DNA from: Acidiferrum sp963771295
GTDB taxonomy: Bacteria > Acidobacteriota > Terriglobia > Acidiferrales > UBA7541
Length of the DNA: 64,000 nucleotides
NCBI GenBank assembly: GCA_963771295.1
Contig: CAVYTB010000013.1
Coordinates: 310,001 to 374,000 of the forward strand
Direction of reading: 5' to 3'
Positions 56,357 to 64,000 of this stretch are shown here, one piece after another. The notes below the pieces were generated by a model. The model saw only the letters and a list, made by a program, of their open reading frames with translations, did not search any database and was not told the origin of the DNA. The first letter of the stretch is position 1; the number at the start of each line of letters is the position of its first letter. Position numbers and translations under genes: made by a program.

Positions 56357-56989
56357 TTAGTATTTGTTTTTCAGTTCGGGGGGATTGGGCCGGCTTGCTG
56401 GTGGCACAATGCCGTTTTCGCGCAGATAAATAACCACCTGGCCATAGTGATCCGCTACGTGCCAGATGCACACAACGCCCAGGCCCAAGCGGGTATTGGG
56501 ACCTGGCCGTTCAATCGGGTCATACATGTTTTTTGCGGTAATTGCCCCTAAGGACTTTTTCAGCGCAGTGAACGAGTCGCGCAAGTAGTTGAGAAGTTCG
56601 ACGCGTGTTTTTGCGGGATTGGGTCCGCCCTTGTCACAGTCATCGGGTGGATTCGTGCCATCCAACAAGGCGGCAAACGAAAAGTTTGCACAAGCCACAT
56701 GTTTCACCTGTTCCGCAAAGGTGCGCTCCTCGGCCGGTCCGAATTGCGGTTTCTCGTTCTTGAACAATCCTGGAGCGGGTCGGTAATTCCAGTTCGCTTC
56801 GGGCATGGCTTCGGCGGCGGACCGGAATTGATACTCCTGATAGTCGAAGAAGCGCGTGAACGCTTTGCCCGGAGTTTCGTTCTTGCTCAACTCCGCGGCC
56901 GTGGGCGGGCTTTGTTCCTGCGCGCCCAAAGATAGGCCAAGTGCCAGCAACCAAACCCCAAGTAAACTCGCCTTGCACATCGTACGCAT
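56357..56989 (-). CDS. Secreted DinB-family protein
   Basis: From ATG 56989 (GGGGAGG upstream) about 210 residues. The signal peptide (LLGVWLLALGLSLGAQ) precedes a four-helix DinB/YfiT-like bundle. Metal-ligand His candidates are in EQVKHVACANFSFAAL and CIWHVADHYGQVVIYL. DinB-like proteins form metal-dependent transferases (for example bacillithiol S-transferase), but the secreted type has unknown substrate. Confidence 0.8.
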   Translation of the reverse strand: MRTMCKASLLGVWLLALGLSLGAQEQSPPTAAELSKNETPGKAFTRFFDYQEYQFRSAAEAMPEANWNYRPAPGLFKNEKPQFGPAEERTFAEQVKHVACANFSFAALLDGTNPPDDCDKGGPNPAKTRVELLNYLRDSFTALKKSLGAITAKNMYDPIERPGPNTRLGLGVVCIWHVADHYGQVVIYLRENGIVPPASRPNPPELKNKY

Positions 56990-57181
56990 GGGTAACACCT
57001 CCCCGTCCGCAAAGTCTATTCCCTTTGGACCAGCAAGCCTATTTTTCACTCTGGGGCTTCAGCTGGGGCCTTCGCTCAAGCGTGCCATATCTTTAGTCTC
57101 AGCCTTCTCAGGTCTTGGTAACAGCGTTCCCGTCAATGTGAAGTACTACTTCACACATCTCCGATTACGCGACTCAGATAG

Positions 57182-57265
57182 CTATTGCAGCTTCGCGTAT
57201 TCCGCCTTGGCAGCGATGAAAATCGGAATGTCAGGGTCGGCGTCTTTCCAAATCGTGAGGAAGTC
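57182..57265 (-). pseudogene. C-terminal tail of a kinase-TPR gene
   Basis: The minus strand encodes DFLTIWKDADPDIPIFIAAK then AEYAKLQ-stop, nearly identical to the end of the gene at 58762-61317. The upstream part is lost. With the N-lobe at 58315-58566 this tail marks a destroyed tandem copy. Confidence 0.8.
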
Positions 57266-57327
57266 ACGCGGCCACTACAGCACACTGCACTGTCAGCTGG
57301 GCGAGTTCCTTTTTGGCGGATCAGGAT

Positions 57328-58149
57328 TCAGTACAGCACTTCGTTCTCACCTTTTTCAGAGATCATCTTCTGGAACTGCGCCACAATCTTGTCCCGTCGT
57401 GCCATCACCGCTTTCACTTCATCTTTGTTGAGATAACGCTTGGTTTTTTCCGTCAGCGCATTCACGTCCAGCGCCTTCAGTTTCTCAAACAACTGCCGAT
57501 CGCAGCGTACCAAATCGTTGGTGTCTTTCAGTTCCTTGTTGAGGCGAAATGCGCGGGTGAAATCAATCCTCCAAATCTTCCAGTTCTCACCAATTAACAC
57601 GTTGGTCAGGTTGGGATCGGAATCGTAGACCAATTCATCGAAGACCCGAATCTTGTACATCTGATTGTTCCAGGCGTCCCCATCCGGCGGAGTTAATTTC
57701 TCCTTGTGGCGCTCCGCCTCATCCATCTTCACCGGCAACCACCAACTGAGCGAGCCTACATTGCCTTGCCATTTGCGTTCGACATATACCGGCAGCATGT
57801 CGTCCAGGCCGAGCAACTCAGCCAGCTCATAAGCAGCGATGTTGTACTTATAGGAATCTACAAAGTTCAGTTCGGTCCCTGTGTCAAGCTGCATCGAGGC
57901 CTTGTGTTCATCAATCGATTGGAAAGAGGCGTCATGGATCACGGTACCGTCGGAGAGCGTGAGCCGCCAGGGGTGGGTAATACCTTTCTTCGACGGTTGA
58001 CTGTTCACCACCTTTGCGCTGAGAAGGAACTGCTTAATCTGTTCCTTGGTGAGGGTAGGCTCGTCTGAGGCAACAGCGGAAAGTCGGCAAGTGAGACACG
58101 CCACTGTAGCGAGAATCAACCCGCGCCACCACAGATGAAGTGGGTTCAT
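57328..58149 (-). CDS. Secreted kinase-like protein (PI-kinase/HipA-type fold)
   Basis: A 273-residue product with signal peptide (GLILATVACLTCRLSAVAS). The core has TVIHDASFQSIDE, the helical YNIAAYELAELLGLDDMLPV and the catalytic-like DPNLTNVLIGENWKIWRIDF followed by TRAFR. D-x-N-x-x-N and I-D-F resemble the catalytic and metal-binding loops of the HipA/PI3K-like superfamily that also includes the secreted Fam20-type kinases. The N-lobe Lys is not certain. Its position between two pieces of a kinase-TPR gene is notable. Function (extracellular phosphorylation) is inference. Confidence 0.6.
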   Translation of the reverse strand: MNPLHLWWRGLILATVACLTCRLSAVASDEPTLTKEQIKQFLLSAKVVNSQPSKKGITHPWRLTLSDGTVIHDASFQSIDEHKASMQLDTGTELNFVDSYKYNIAAYELAELLGLDDMLPVYVERKWQGNVGSLSWWLPVKMDEAERHKEKLTPPDGDAWNNQMYKIRVFDELVYDSDPNLTNVLIGENWKIWRIDFTRAFRLNKELKDTNDLVRCDRQLFEKLKALDVNALTEKTKRYLNKDEVKAVMARRDKIVAQFQKMISEKGENEVLY

Positions 58150-58251
58150 CGAAGATCTCTCCCTAAACGGGTCGAACCCTACTCCTTTGCGCCGAATTGG
58201 ACAACCTAAAATTGCCGGAATGGTGGGCGCAAAACCCGTAGCGGCACTGCT

Positions 58252-58566
58252 TCAGAATCGACGAGGACTAACGCAAACGAAGGCCCCCTCCCGCAAACAT
58301 CGCGCACTTGCAACGTGCTCGCCAAAATCGTGAATCGTACAAAACTCTGGATGATTCAGGGCGGAAGCAGCCTGCGCCTCACGGTTGAAGCGGCTCAGTG
58401 CTTGCAAATCTGGCGCGAATCCGTCGGGAAGGAACTTCAAGGCAACGAAGCGATGTAGCTTGGTGTCTTCAGCCTTATATACCACACCCATGCCGCCACC
58501 GCCAAGTTTCTCGATGATGCGGTAATGAGAGATGGTCTGGCCAATGAGTGGTGCTGAGTCGGCCAT
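58252..58566 (-). pseudogene. Ser/Thr kinase N-lobe fragment
   Basis: From ATG 58566 the frame matches kinase subdomains I-III: HYRIIEKLGGGGMGVVYKAE, VALKFLPDGFAPD and NREAQAASALNHPEFCTIHD. Similarity stops after about 84 residues and an unrelated tail follows to the stop. It is the 5' end of a kinase gene whose 3' tail remains at 57182-57265. The intervening 900 bp now hold the secreted kinase-like gene. Confidence 0.75.
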
Positions 58567-58611
58567 TTGGCGCTCATCTTAGGTTGCGGCGCAAGGTAAG
58601 TCAACGAAGAG

Positions 58612-58670
58612 GACACGAAGAGGAACGAAGATGAAGAGGAACGAAGAGGAACGAAAGAGGAACGAAAGGA
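58612..58670. repeat. Purine-rich GGAACGAA short repeats
   Basis: GAGGAACGAA-type units occur about five times in tandem (AGGAACGAAGATGAAGAGG then AACGAAGAGGAACG). A simple-sequence expansion just before the N-lobe gene start. Confidence 0.55.
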
Positions 58671-58761
58671 AAACGTGTGGCTCAAGTCCTGGCAAACGGC
58701 GTCACGCCGAAGTGCGTAACCGCCATCACATCTCCGGCAATCGTCCCTTGACAACTCGGGA

Positions 58762-61316
58762 CTATTGAAGCTTCGCGTACTCCGCTTTCGCAGCGATGAA
58801 AATCGGAATATCGGGGTCGGCGTCTTTCCAGAGTGTGGGGAAATCCTGATACGCGGCCTTGGCTTTGGCGGTGTCGCCTTGCGACACATACGCTCGTGCG
58901 AGACCAAGATGAGCGAGAGCGCCGATAGGCTGGTTCACAACGATGCCGGGATGGTCGAGGATTTTCATGAACTCAGCTGCGGCTTTGCTGCCCTGGTGCG
59001 CGGACAAATAAGCTTCGCCGCGCACAAAAACGGGATACATCGCGTTCCAACCGTAAGTACTGAATGTCGTCTGTCCTAGTTCATACGGCGTAGCGGCTCT
59101 GAGAGTCTCGATAGCCTCAGAAGTATTTCCCCGGTTGACGGCAGACTTTGCGCGGAGGGTCGGCAGGTAATTGAACTGGACGATTGTGTCATCCGGAAAC
59201 CTTTTGCCCAAATTGTCGGCCAGTGCTTGCGCTCGCCCATCGTCCCCAGCATACGCCAAGGCGAGCGCAGAGCCGAACTGCATATCTCGGCCCGTCGATC
59301 GCCCCATTGCCGAATTGGCCCGCCGTCGAGCTTCGTTTGCGTCGCCGAGTAAAGCTTCCCGGAGAGCAGACAGGGCAGAGTACATTGCGGCGACTTCCTT
59401 CTCTTGTGCCCGTTCGGCGGAATCGACCGCCTGGCGGGAAAGGTCTCTAGCCTCCCTAAGCCGCCCAGAGTAGGCAGCTGTATCGGCTTCCAAGCTCAGT
59501 AGTTCGTCCTCTACTGCCGGCTGGCCCACAGACCTTGCTACTTGCTGCGCCATTCCTGCTGCATGGCGCTGCAAAAAAGCGATGTGATAGAGGGCGAGAG
59601 GGTAGAAAGAGTTATGAAGTTTGCGTTCAAGAGCTTGCCCATACGCGGCCTTGGCCTCATCGAGGCGATTCATAGCGGTGTAGTTGAACATGAGGAAGGC
59701 GTAAGGGACCGGAGAGTCCGGTTTCAGACGGACTGATTCTCTGGCTTCTTCTACCGCTTTCTCATATTGTCCAATGACCGGGTAGATGGCCCCCGCCAAG
59801 TAAGTATGGGGTATTTCCGAGCGCGGATAGGCCTGTATCCAAAGCTTGCAGGATTGAACGGCTTGTTCGATGTTCCCAGTGACCTCCTTATGGAATATAG
59901 CCGAGATGAAATACTTCTCCGGCTCACTCGTACGGTCGCGCAGTCCGTATGCCTTTCGGGTATAGTCGGCAGCGATCCTGGGTTCTCCGATGGAGGTATA
60001 CGCGATGCCCAACCGTGCGTAGGCGAGTGCGAAATTTGGGTCGAGTTCGATGGCCTGCTTAAAAAAAGGAATCGCCGCAGACGACCCTGTCGTGTTCGAA
60101 ACTTTGATTCCGGAGCTGAAAGCTTTAAGGGCTTCCAGCGACGGCGTGGTGGCCTGCTCGAGAGGGGTATCAAGCGTCTGTACGGTACTCAGGGATTCGC
60201 CTAGTTTGTTGCGAATCTCCGAAGCCGTCGTTCCGAGAGCATCGAGAACATGATTCTTGTCGCTCGCCAGAGCTTCCGTGCTCGCCAACGATTCGCCGCT
60301 GACGCAGTTGACGGCCTTTAGGGTCAACAGGTATTGAGAACCAATCTGGGCAATGGAGCCTTCCAGGACCCCCGCGCTCGCCGTTCGCTGACAAATCTCG
60401 CGTGTAAGCTGCGGGGTCAGTTTGGCATCCGGCGCCTGGTCCATCATTTGTAGGGTCTGCTGGATTTTTTGGTCTGAGAAAATGCTCAAGAAAGGTGATT
60501 GTTCTAATTGAACGGAAAGTCCCTGCCTAAGCGTGCCATCGAAGACGGTGTCGCCAGTGGTGTTTGTGAAATCAGCAAGAATGATGGTGTCTCTATCGGT
60601 GAGCGCGTGAACCTTGCGGAAGTTAAACAAGCGGCCGCCCAAGGCGAGTCCGATGAGCAGAATTATCGCGCCGGCGATCGCACCCCATCGAAGGGACTTC
60701 CAGATGGGTTTCGGCTTGAATTGCACTGTCGCGAATTCGGCATGTCCCGAAGCTGAATCTCGTCGAAGCCGAAGCAAATCCGCACGAATATCGGCCGCGT
60801 TCTGATAGCGTAACTTTTTGCTTTTCTCCAACGCTTTGTTGATGATCTCTTCGAGTTTTGGGAGAAGGCCGGGATTCAGTCGAATTGGTGCAACTGGCGT
60901 GCGATTCAGTATGGCTTCGGCGACCACGCCGGTCGTGTCGCCACGGAACGGCAGAATGCCTGTGGCCATCTCGTAGAGAACCACACCAAACGAAAAGAGA
61001 TCTGTACGCGCATCGAGATCTTCGCCGCGCACCTGTTCCGGTGACATGTACGCGTTGGTTCCTAGCGCAGTGCCAGGTTGAGTGAGCTGTTCTGATTGGC
61101 TGGCTGTTGGCATCGCGGAAAGATTCATAGGGCCGCCAGCAGGTACCAACTTAGCTAGTCCAAAATCCAAAATCTTAGGGTGGCCGAGCGCGGAGATAAA
61201 TATGTTCGCAGGCTTGGAACAACTCTGTCGCGTTAAATTAGGCGAAGGAATTTTACGACTCAACTCGTAACTGTAAATAAGAAGGGCGCTTAGAGGATTC
61301 GCCTCGTAAGCGCCCA

Positions 61317-61317
<1 letters not shown>
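58762..61317 (-). CDS. Ser/Thr kinase-TPR protein lacking its N-lobe
   Basis: The frame runs 851 residues from an ATG at 61317, which lies in the tRNA-Met CCA end. The first ~30 residues have no kinase features. From SKPANIFISALGHPKILDFG on, the kinase C-lobe is complete (APE-equivalent region, SFGVVLYEMATG), but P-loop, Lys and HRD are missing. A membrane helix (about 215-235) and TPR-like repeats follow, matching the winged-helix regulator at 48574. The catalytic N-lobe was lost at the tRNA boundary, so kinase activity is unlikely. Confidence 0.75.
61284..61315 (-). terminator. Rho-independent terminator of tRNA-fMet
   Basis: On the minus strand GGGCGCTTA and TAAGCGCCC form a 9-bp stem with an extra inner GAGG/CCTC pairing, and a TTCTTATTT run follows. 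It lies directly after the tRNA 3' end. Confidence 0.65.
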
Positions 61318-61393
<76 letters not shown>

Positions 61394-61398
61394 GAACC

Positions 61399-61427
61399 AC
61401 TATAGCGAAGCGATCAGATTCCGTCAA
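61399..61427 (-). promoter_or_regulatory. Sigma-70 promoter of tRNA-fMet
   Basis: Minus strand -35 TTGACG (61427-61422) and -10 TATAGT (61404-61399), 17 bases apart. Transcription would start at about the first base of the tRNA. Confidence 0.75.
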
Positions 61428-61517
61428 ACCGCAGGCAAGCGCTTGCGGCAACAATTCCGTCAAAATTTAGAAGTTCTTCTAGTGCAGCGCGTGCTTCTGT
61501 TGGCAGGTACGGAAGTT

Positions 61518-61955
61518 TTACCAGGTATTGTAGGCTTCGCCATTCGATCCGACGGACTCGGATCCGGAGTGCACATCGTCAACTCCGGTGCCGTTCTGCT
61601 CCGCCGTCAGCACGGTATCGCCAAAATGCAGCACCCAGTCTTTCTGCTGCGATACGGGATCGATGGGAATTTCGCGCAGGTAGTGAGCGTCGACAAGGTC
61701 TTCCAGCGATTGCGGGGCTTGCTGCTTGTCCATGGTGTAATTGTCGATGGCTTGGCGCATGGTCTGTAAGTCCTGTTTCAAGACCGACTCGCGCGCCTTC
61801 ACTACCGTCTTGTCGTAAGCAATCGCGGCGATGCCGATCAGGATGGACATGATCAGCATGACGATCATCAGTTCAATCAACGTAAAGCCGAAATCTCGGC
61901 GAAAAACTCCCGGCCTCGCCGCTCCACGTTTGTTCTTTCCGATTGTTCTGCTCAT
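61518..61955 (-). CDS. gspG: Type II secretion major pseudopilin-like (GspG)
   Basis: A 145-residue protein. The prepilin signal RRDFG-FTLIELMIVMLIMS is seen near residue 22, with Gly before the cleavage site and Glu at +5. The rest fits the GspG fold, including ARESVLKQDLQTMRQAIDNY and ending with a Ca-binding-like SGSESVGSNGEAYNTW. It sits downstream of the other pseudopilin and the secretin in one minus-strand cluster. Assigned to GspG by length and end; the system also could be a type IV-like system. Confidence 0.85.
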   Translation of the reverse strand: MSRTIGKNKRGAARPGVFRRDFGFTLIELMIVMLIMSILIGIAAIAYDKTVVKARESVLKQDLQTMRQAIDNYTMDKQQAPQSLEDLVDAHYLREIPIDPVSQQKDWVLHFGDTVLTAEQNGTGVDDVHSGSESVGSNGEAYNTW

Positions 61956-61971
61956 GGAGACTCCCGTTTTT

Positions 61972-62460
61972 CTACCAGTCCGAGTACTTCGTTCCGTCTA
62001 GCGCCGTTCCCGTCGATTTTGAGTACACATCGAAAATGTTCTTCCCGCCCCAACTGGTGGAATCGGGATCATCTTGCACCGCGCGCAATCCCCATTCCGG
62101 AGTGCCAGTTATCGGGTCAACCGGAATCCTGCGCAAGAAACGAATGTTCTTTCCCGCGGCTCCGGTGCCTCCGATGGCCACGCCCTTCACCAGGGTCTGC
62201 AGATCTGGCGGATATCCCTCACTGCCGAGCTCGGTGCGGATCATATTGCGGTCAGCCAGATCCTTGTAACGGTCGATGGCATTGCGCATTTCGCGCAAAT
62301 CCAGGCGAAGTTCTTTCTCTCGTTGCCGAACGACGGTGAACCGAGCCACCGGAAGCGCGGCGGAAGAAAGAATCAGCAGAATCGCGCAGGCGATGATCAG
62401 TTCGAGCAGAGTCATGCCCGATTGCGCTGAACGTCGATGTGTTGCGGAGAGTGACTTCAT
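61972..62460 (-). CDS. Pseudopilin, type II secretion-like
   Basis: From ATG 62460 (GAGGTCAGGG upstream) about 162 residues. Prepilin motif SGMTLLELIIACAILLILSS with the +5 Glu. The following helix (KELRLDLREMRNAIDRYKDL) and the beta region ending GTALDGTKYSDW are GspG-like, but the spacing differs from the next gene. Two related pseudopilins adjacent suggest one major and one minor subunit. Confidence 0.82.
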   Translation of the reverse strand: MKSLSATHRRSAQSGMTLLELIIACAILLILSSAALPVARFTVVRQREKELRLDLREMRNAIDRYKDLADRNMIRTELGSEGYPPDLQTLVKGVAIGGTGAAGKNIRFLRRIPVDPITGTPEWGLRAVQDDPDSTSWGGKNIFDVYSKSTGTALDGTKYSDW

Positions 62461-62485
62461 CCCTGACCTCAAGAATAGGGAATTG

Positions 62486-64000
62486 CTACTGAACTTTTAT
62501 TGTGGCTTCGCTGGTTACCAGCGGTATTGGTTTTTGCTGGGAGTCCTTGGCGTTAACCTGCACGATGGACAGGTTCGTGGTGCCGGGTGCGATGCCCTTA
62601 ATGACGACCCCCAACAATGTGCCGCTGCCATTCACGCCCGCGGTATTCGGTTGCCGGGTGGCAGAAATGATGGCTTGGCCGTGGTCATTGTCGGCGCGCT
62701 GCACAATGGCAATCTCTTGTGTGCCGCCCGAGAGAAATCCTCCGTGGCGAACTTCCTCGACGTGGATGATCGAGGGGTTGTACTGCAGCAGCATGGGCAC
62801 GGAAAACAGGTCGGTGACATTGTCGACGACCACGCCGATGGTGGTGGTCTGGCCGGGCGAAAGATTCATTGTCGACGGCTCAAATCGAATGCGCGGGCCG
62901 GAAACTTGCGCCTGGGGAGCAGTTCCGGGATTTGCGGGCGTCACTGGGGAAGGATTCACCTGCGCCGGAGCTAACGGCGAAACCGGCACAGCGCCGGCAG
63001 GACCTTGCGGTGCTGGGTTGGTCTGCGGGCCCGGATTTGCGGTTGGCGCCTTCACATCCATCTCGCGACGCGCACCAGGCAGAGATTCGGTGCCAGCCGA
63101 AATCGCACGCAGGTTTATTTTTGCCCAGTCGGGCATGCGCACAATTCGCGGCGTCAGCACAATTAGAACGTCATCTTCCTGGCGCTCCACGTTGTCCGTC
63201 GAGAAAAGGTAGCGCATCACGGGAATTCTGGCCAAACCCGGCCAGCCATTCAAGGTTTTGGTGTCCACGCGAGATATCAAGCCGCCCAGGATGCTGACTT
63301 CGCCCTCTTTCAGCCGGATTTCGTGCTCCACTTTTCTCTGGCTGATAATTGGCTGCGTAATGCCGCCGATTGAGGATTGCCCGGTTACGGCGGAAACTTC
63401 CACGGAGACCTTCATGCTGATGTCGTGATTCGGATGCACGTGGGGAGTAATATCCAGGTTCACGCCAACATCGATATATTGAAATTGTGTGTTCACCAAC
63501 GGGTTGACGAAGCCCGCGCCCGCCGTCGAGCCCACGCCTACGCCCGCCTGGAAGCTGCCCGTCGCGACGGGCACGCGATCGCCGATTTTCAGCTTTGCGG
63601 ATTGACCATCCACTCCCCGTAGTTCCGGGTTTTGCAGAATCTTTGTGGAAGTGTCGGTCAACAGGAAATTCGCGGTTGCGCCAGGCAGCGTGAAAACCAC
63701 GTCATTTTGGTTCAGGTGCGTGAGTTGCTGCAGCGAGACGCCATTGTTCGTAGTCGTTGTTGTAGAAGTGCCAGAGCTGTTTGTGGTCGTACTGTTGTTC
63801 GGATTGATGGTGACCGAAGCTGACTGTCCCGGCTGAATACCCAGGTTCCTCAAATTATCTGTGCGTGCTTCGAGGATTTGAACCTGGACGATCACTTCCG
63901 GCTTGGCTTTGTCAATATCTCGAACGATCTTGTCGACCAACGCTATTTTATCGGGCGTGTCTCGAATGATGATGGCGTTCTGCGCATTTACCTGAGAGAT
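62486..64000 (-). CDS. gspD: GspD-type secretin with C-terminal cohesin domain (5' end off window)
   Basis: The frame is open through the window edge, so the N-terminus (signal, N0-N2) is missing; 504 residues are visible. Secretin features: VQILEARTDNLRNLG, NPELRGVDGQSAKLKIGDRV, VGVNLDITPHVHPNHDIS and KEGEVSILGGLISR with the conserved end EDDVLIVLTPRIVRMPD. After a Pro/Ala-rich linker (about 295-355) a cohesin-like module follows (IRFEPSTMNLSPGQTTTIGV). This fusion to a cohesin is unusual and may tether the channel to substrates or cell surface proteins. Two pseudopilin genes follow at once. Confidence 0.88.
   Translation of the reverse strand: MSQVNAQNAIIIRDTPDKIALVDKIVRDIDKAKPEVIVQVQILEARTDNLRNLGIQPGQSASVTINPNNSTTTNSSGTSTTTTTNNGVSLQQLTHLNQNDVVFTLPGATANFLLTDTSTKILQNPELRGVDGQSAKLKIGDRVPVATGSFQAGVGVGSTAGAGFVNPLVNTQFQYIDVGVNLDITPHVHPNHDISMKVSVEVSAVTGQSSIGGITQPIISQRKVEHEIRLKEGEVSILGGLISRVDTKTLNGWPGLARIPVMRYLFSTDNVERQEDDVLIVLTPRIVRMPDWAKINLRAISAGTESLPGARREMDVKAPTANPGPQTNPAPQGPAGAVPVSPLAPAQVNPSPVTPANPGTAPQAQVSGPRIRFEPSTMNLSPGQTTTIGVVVDNVTDLFSVPMLLQYNPSIIHVEEVRHGGFLSGGTQEIAIVQRADNDHGQAIISATRQPNTAGVNGSGTLLGVVIKGIAPGTTNLSIVQVNAKDSQQKPIPLVTSEATIKVQ

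Noticed and set aside
58612..58670. CRISPR-like array
   Set aside because: The GGAACGAA units are short, with no unique spacers of constant length; it is simple-sequence repeat. No CRISPR array or cas gene was seen in the window.

Overview
The window looks like one chromosomal segment of an Acidobacteriota (Terriglobia/Koribacter-like) genome. This rests on moderately high GC, on large Ser/Thr kinases and winged-helix regulators fused to TPR or beta-propeller domains, on a YXWGXW-repeat protein, HAF-repeat protein, secreted DinB and GH3 enzymes, and on a GspD secretin carrying a C-terminal cohesin-like domain. No ribosomal RNA or phylogenetic marker is present, so the taxonomy is inference.

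Layout. 0-12.2 kb is a mostly intact chromosomal block: a partial exported YXWGXW protein, a membrane-anchored multi-PAS sigma-54 activator, then a STAS protein, an ECF sigma factor and an HAE1-type RND pump with a truncated, fused adaptor/outer-membrane gene. A good sigma-54 promoter sits between activator and operon. A cytochrome/PQQ sugar dehydrogenase and a glycine-zipper protein follow. 12.2-19.3 kb holds a K+-channel-like gene behind a probable c-di-AMP (ydaO) riboswitch, a Tat-exported HAD phosphatase, a secreted 2H phosphoesterase and a GH3 beta-glucosidase.

19.3-46.4 kb is an accessory, decaying region. It contains two integrase plus IS91-type transposase modules, three IS110-family transposases, an IS4-family element, a broken IS21 element and many gene remnants (amidohydrolase, BON lipoprotein, rve transposase, oxidoreductase tail, amidase). 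The central structure is a 9.3-kb nest. An IS21 element (29157-38465, 7-bp target duplication TTGTCGA) split a HAD-IIB phosphatase gene and was itself filled with two IS110 genes, an integrase/IS91 module and an IS4 element (35035-36370, 10-bp duplication). Intact genes among the debris include an M20 peptidase, a SemiSWEET transporter, a Crp/Fnr regulator, an MHS-type MFS transporter and a MOSC protein.

46.5-61.4 kb is a signalling block: HAF protein, winged-helix/TPR regulator, cyclic-nucleotide-binding/thioredoxin-reductase-like fusion, Ser/Thr kinase with propeller, DinB protein, and a tandem kinase-TPR locus in which one copy has been replaced by a secreted kinase-like gene. A palindromic ~45-bp repeat occurs in several intergenic gaps here. 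61.3-64 kb has an initiator tRNA-Met and, on the minus strand, a secretin followed by two pseudopilin genes.

The most notable signals are the nested transposon with exact target duplications, structured RNA candidates beside the IS110 transposases (possible bridge RNAs), the probable riboswitch in front of the channel, and the adaptor/outer-membrane fusion behind the RND pump.
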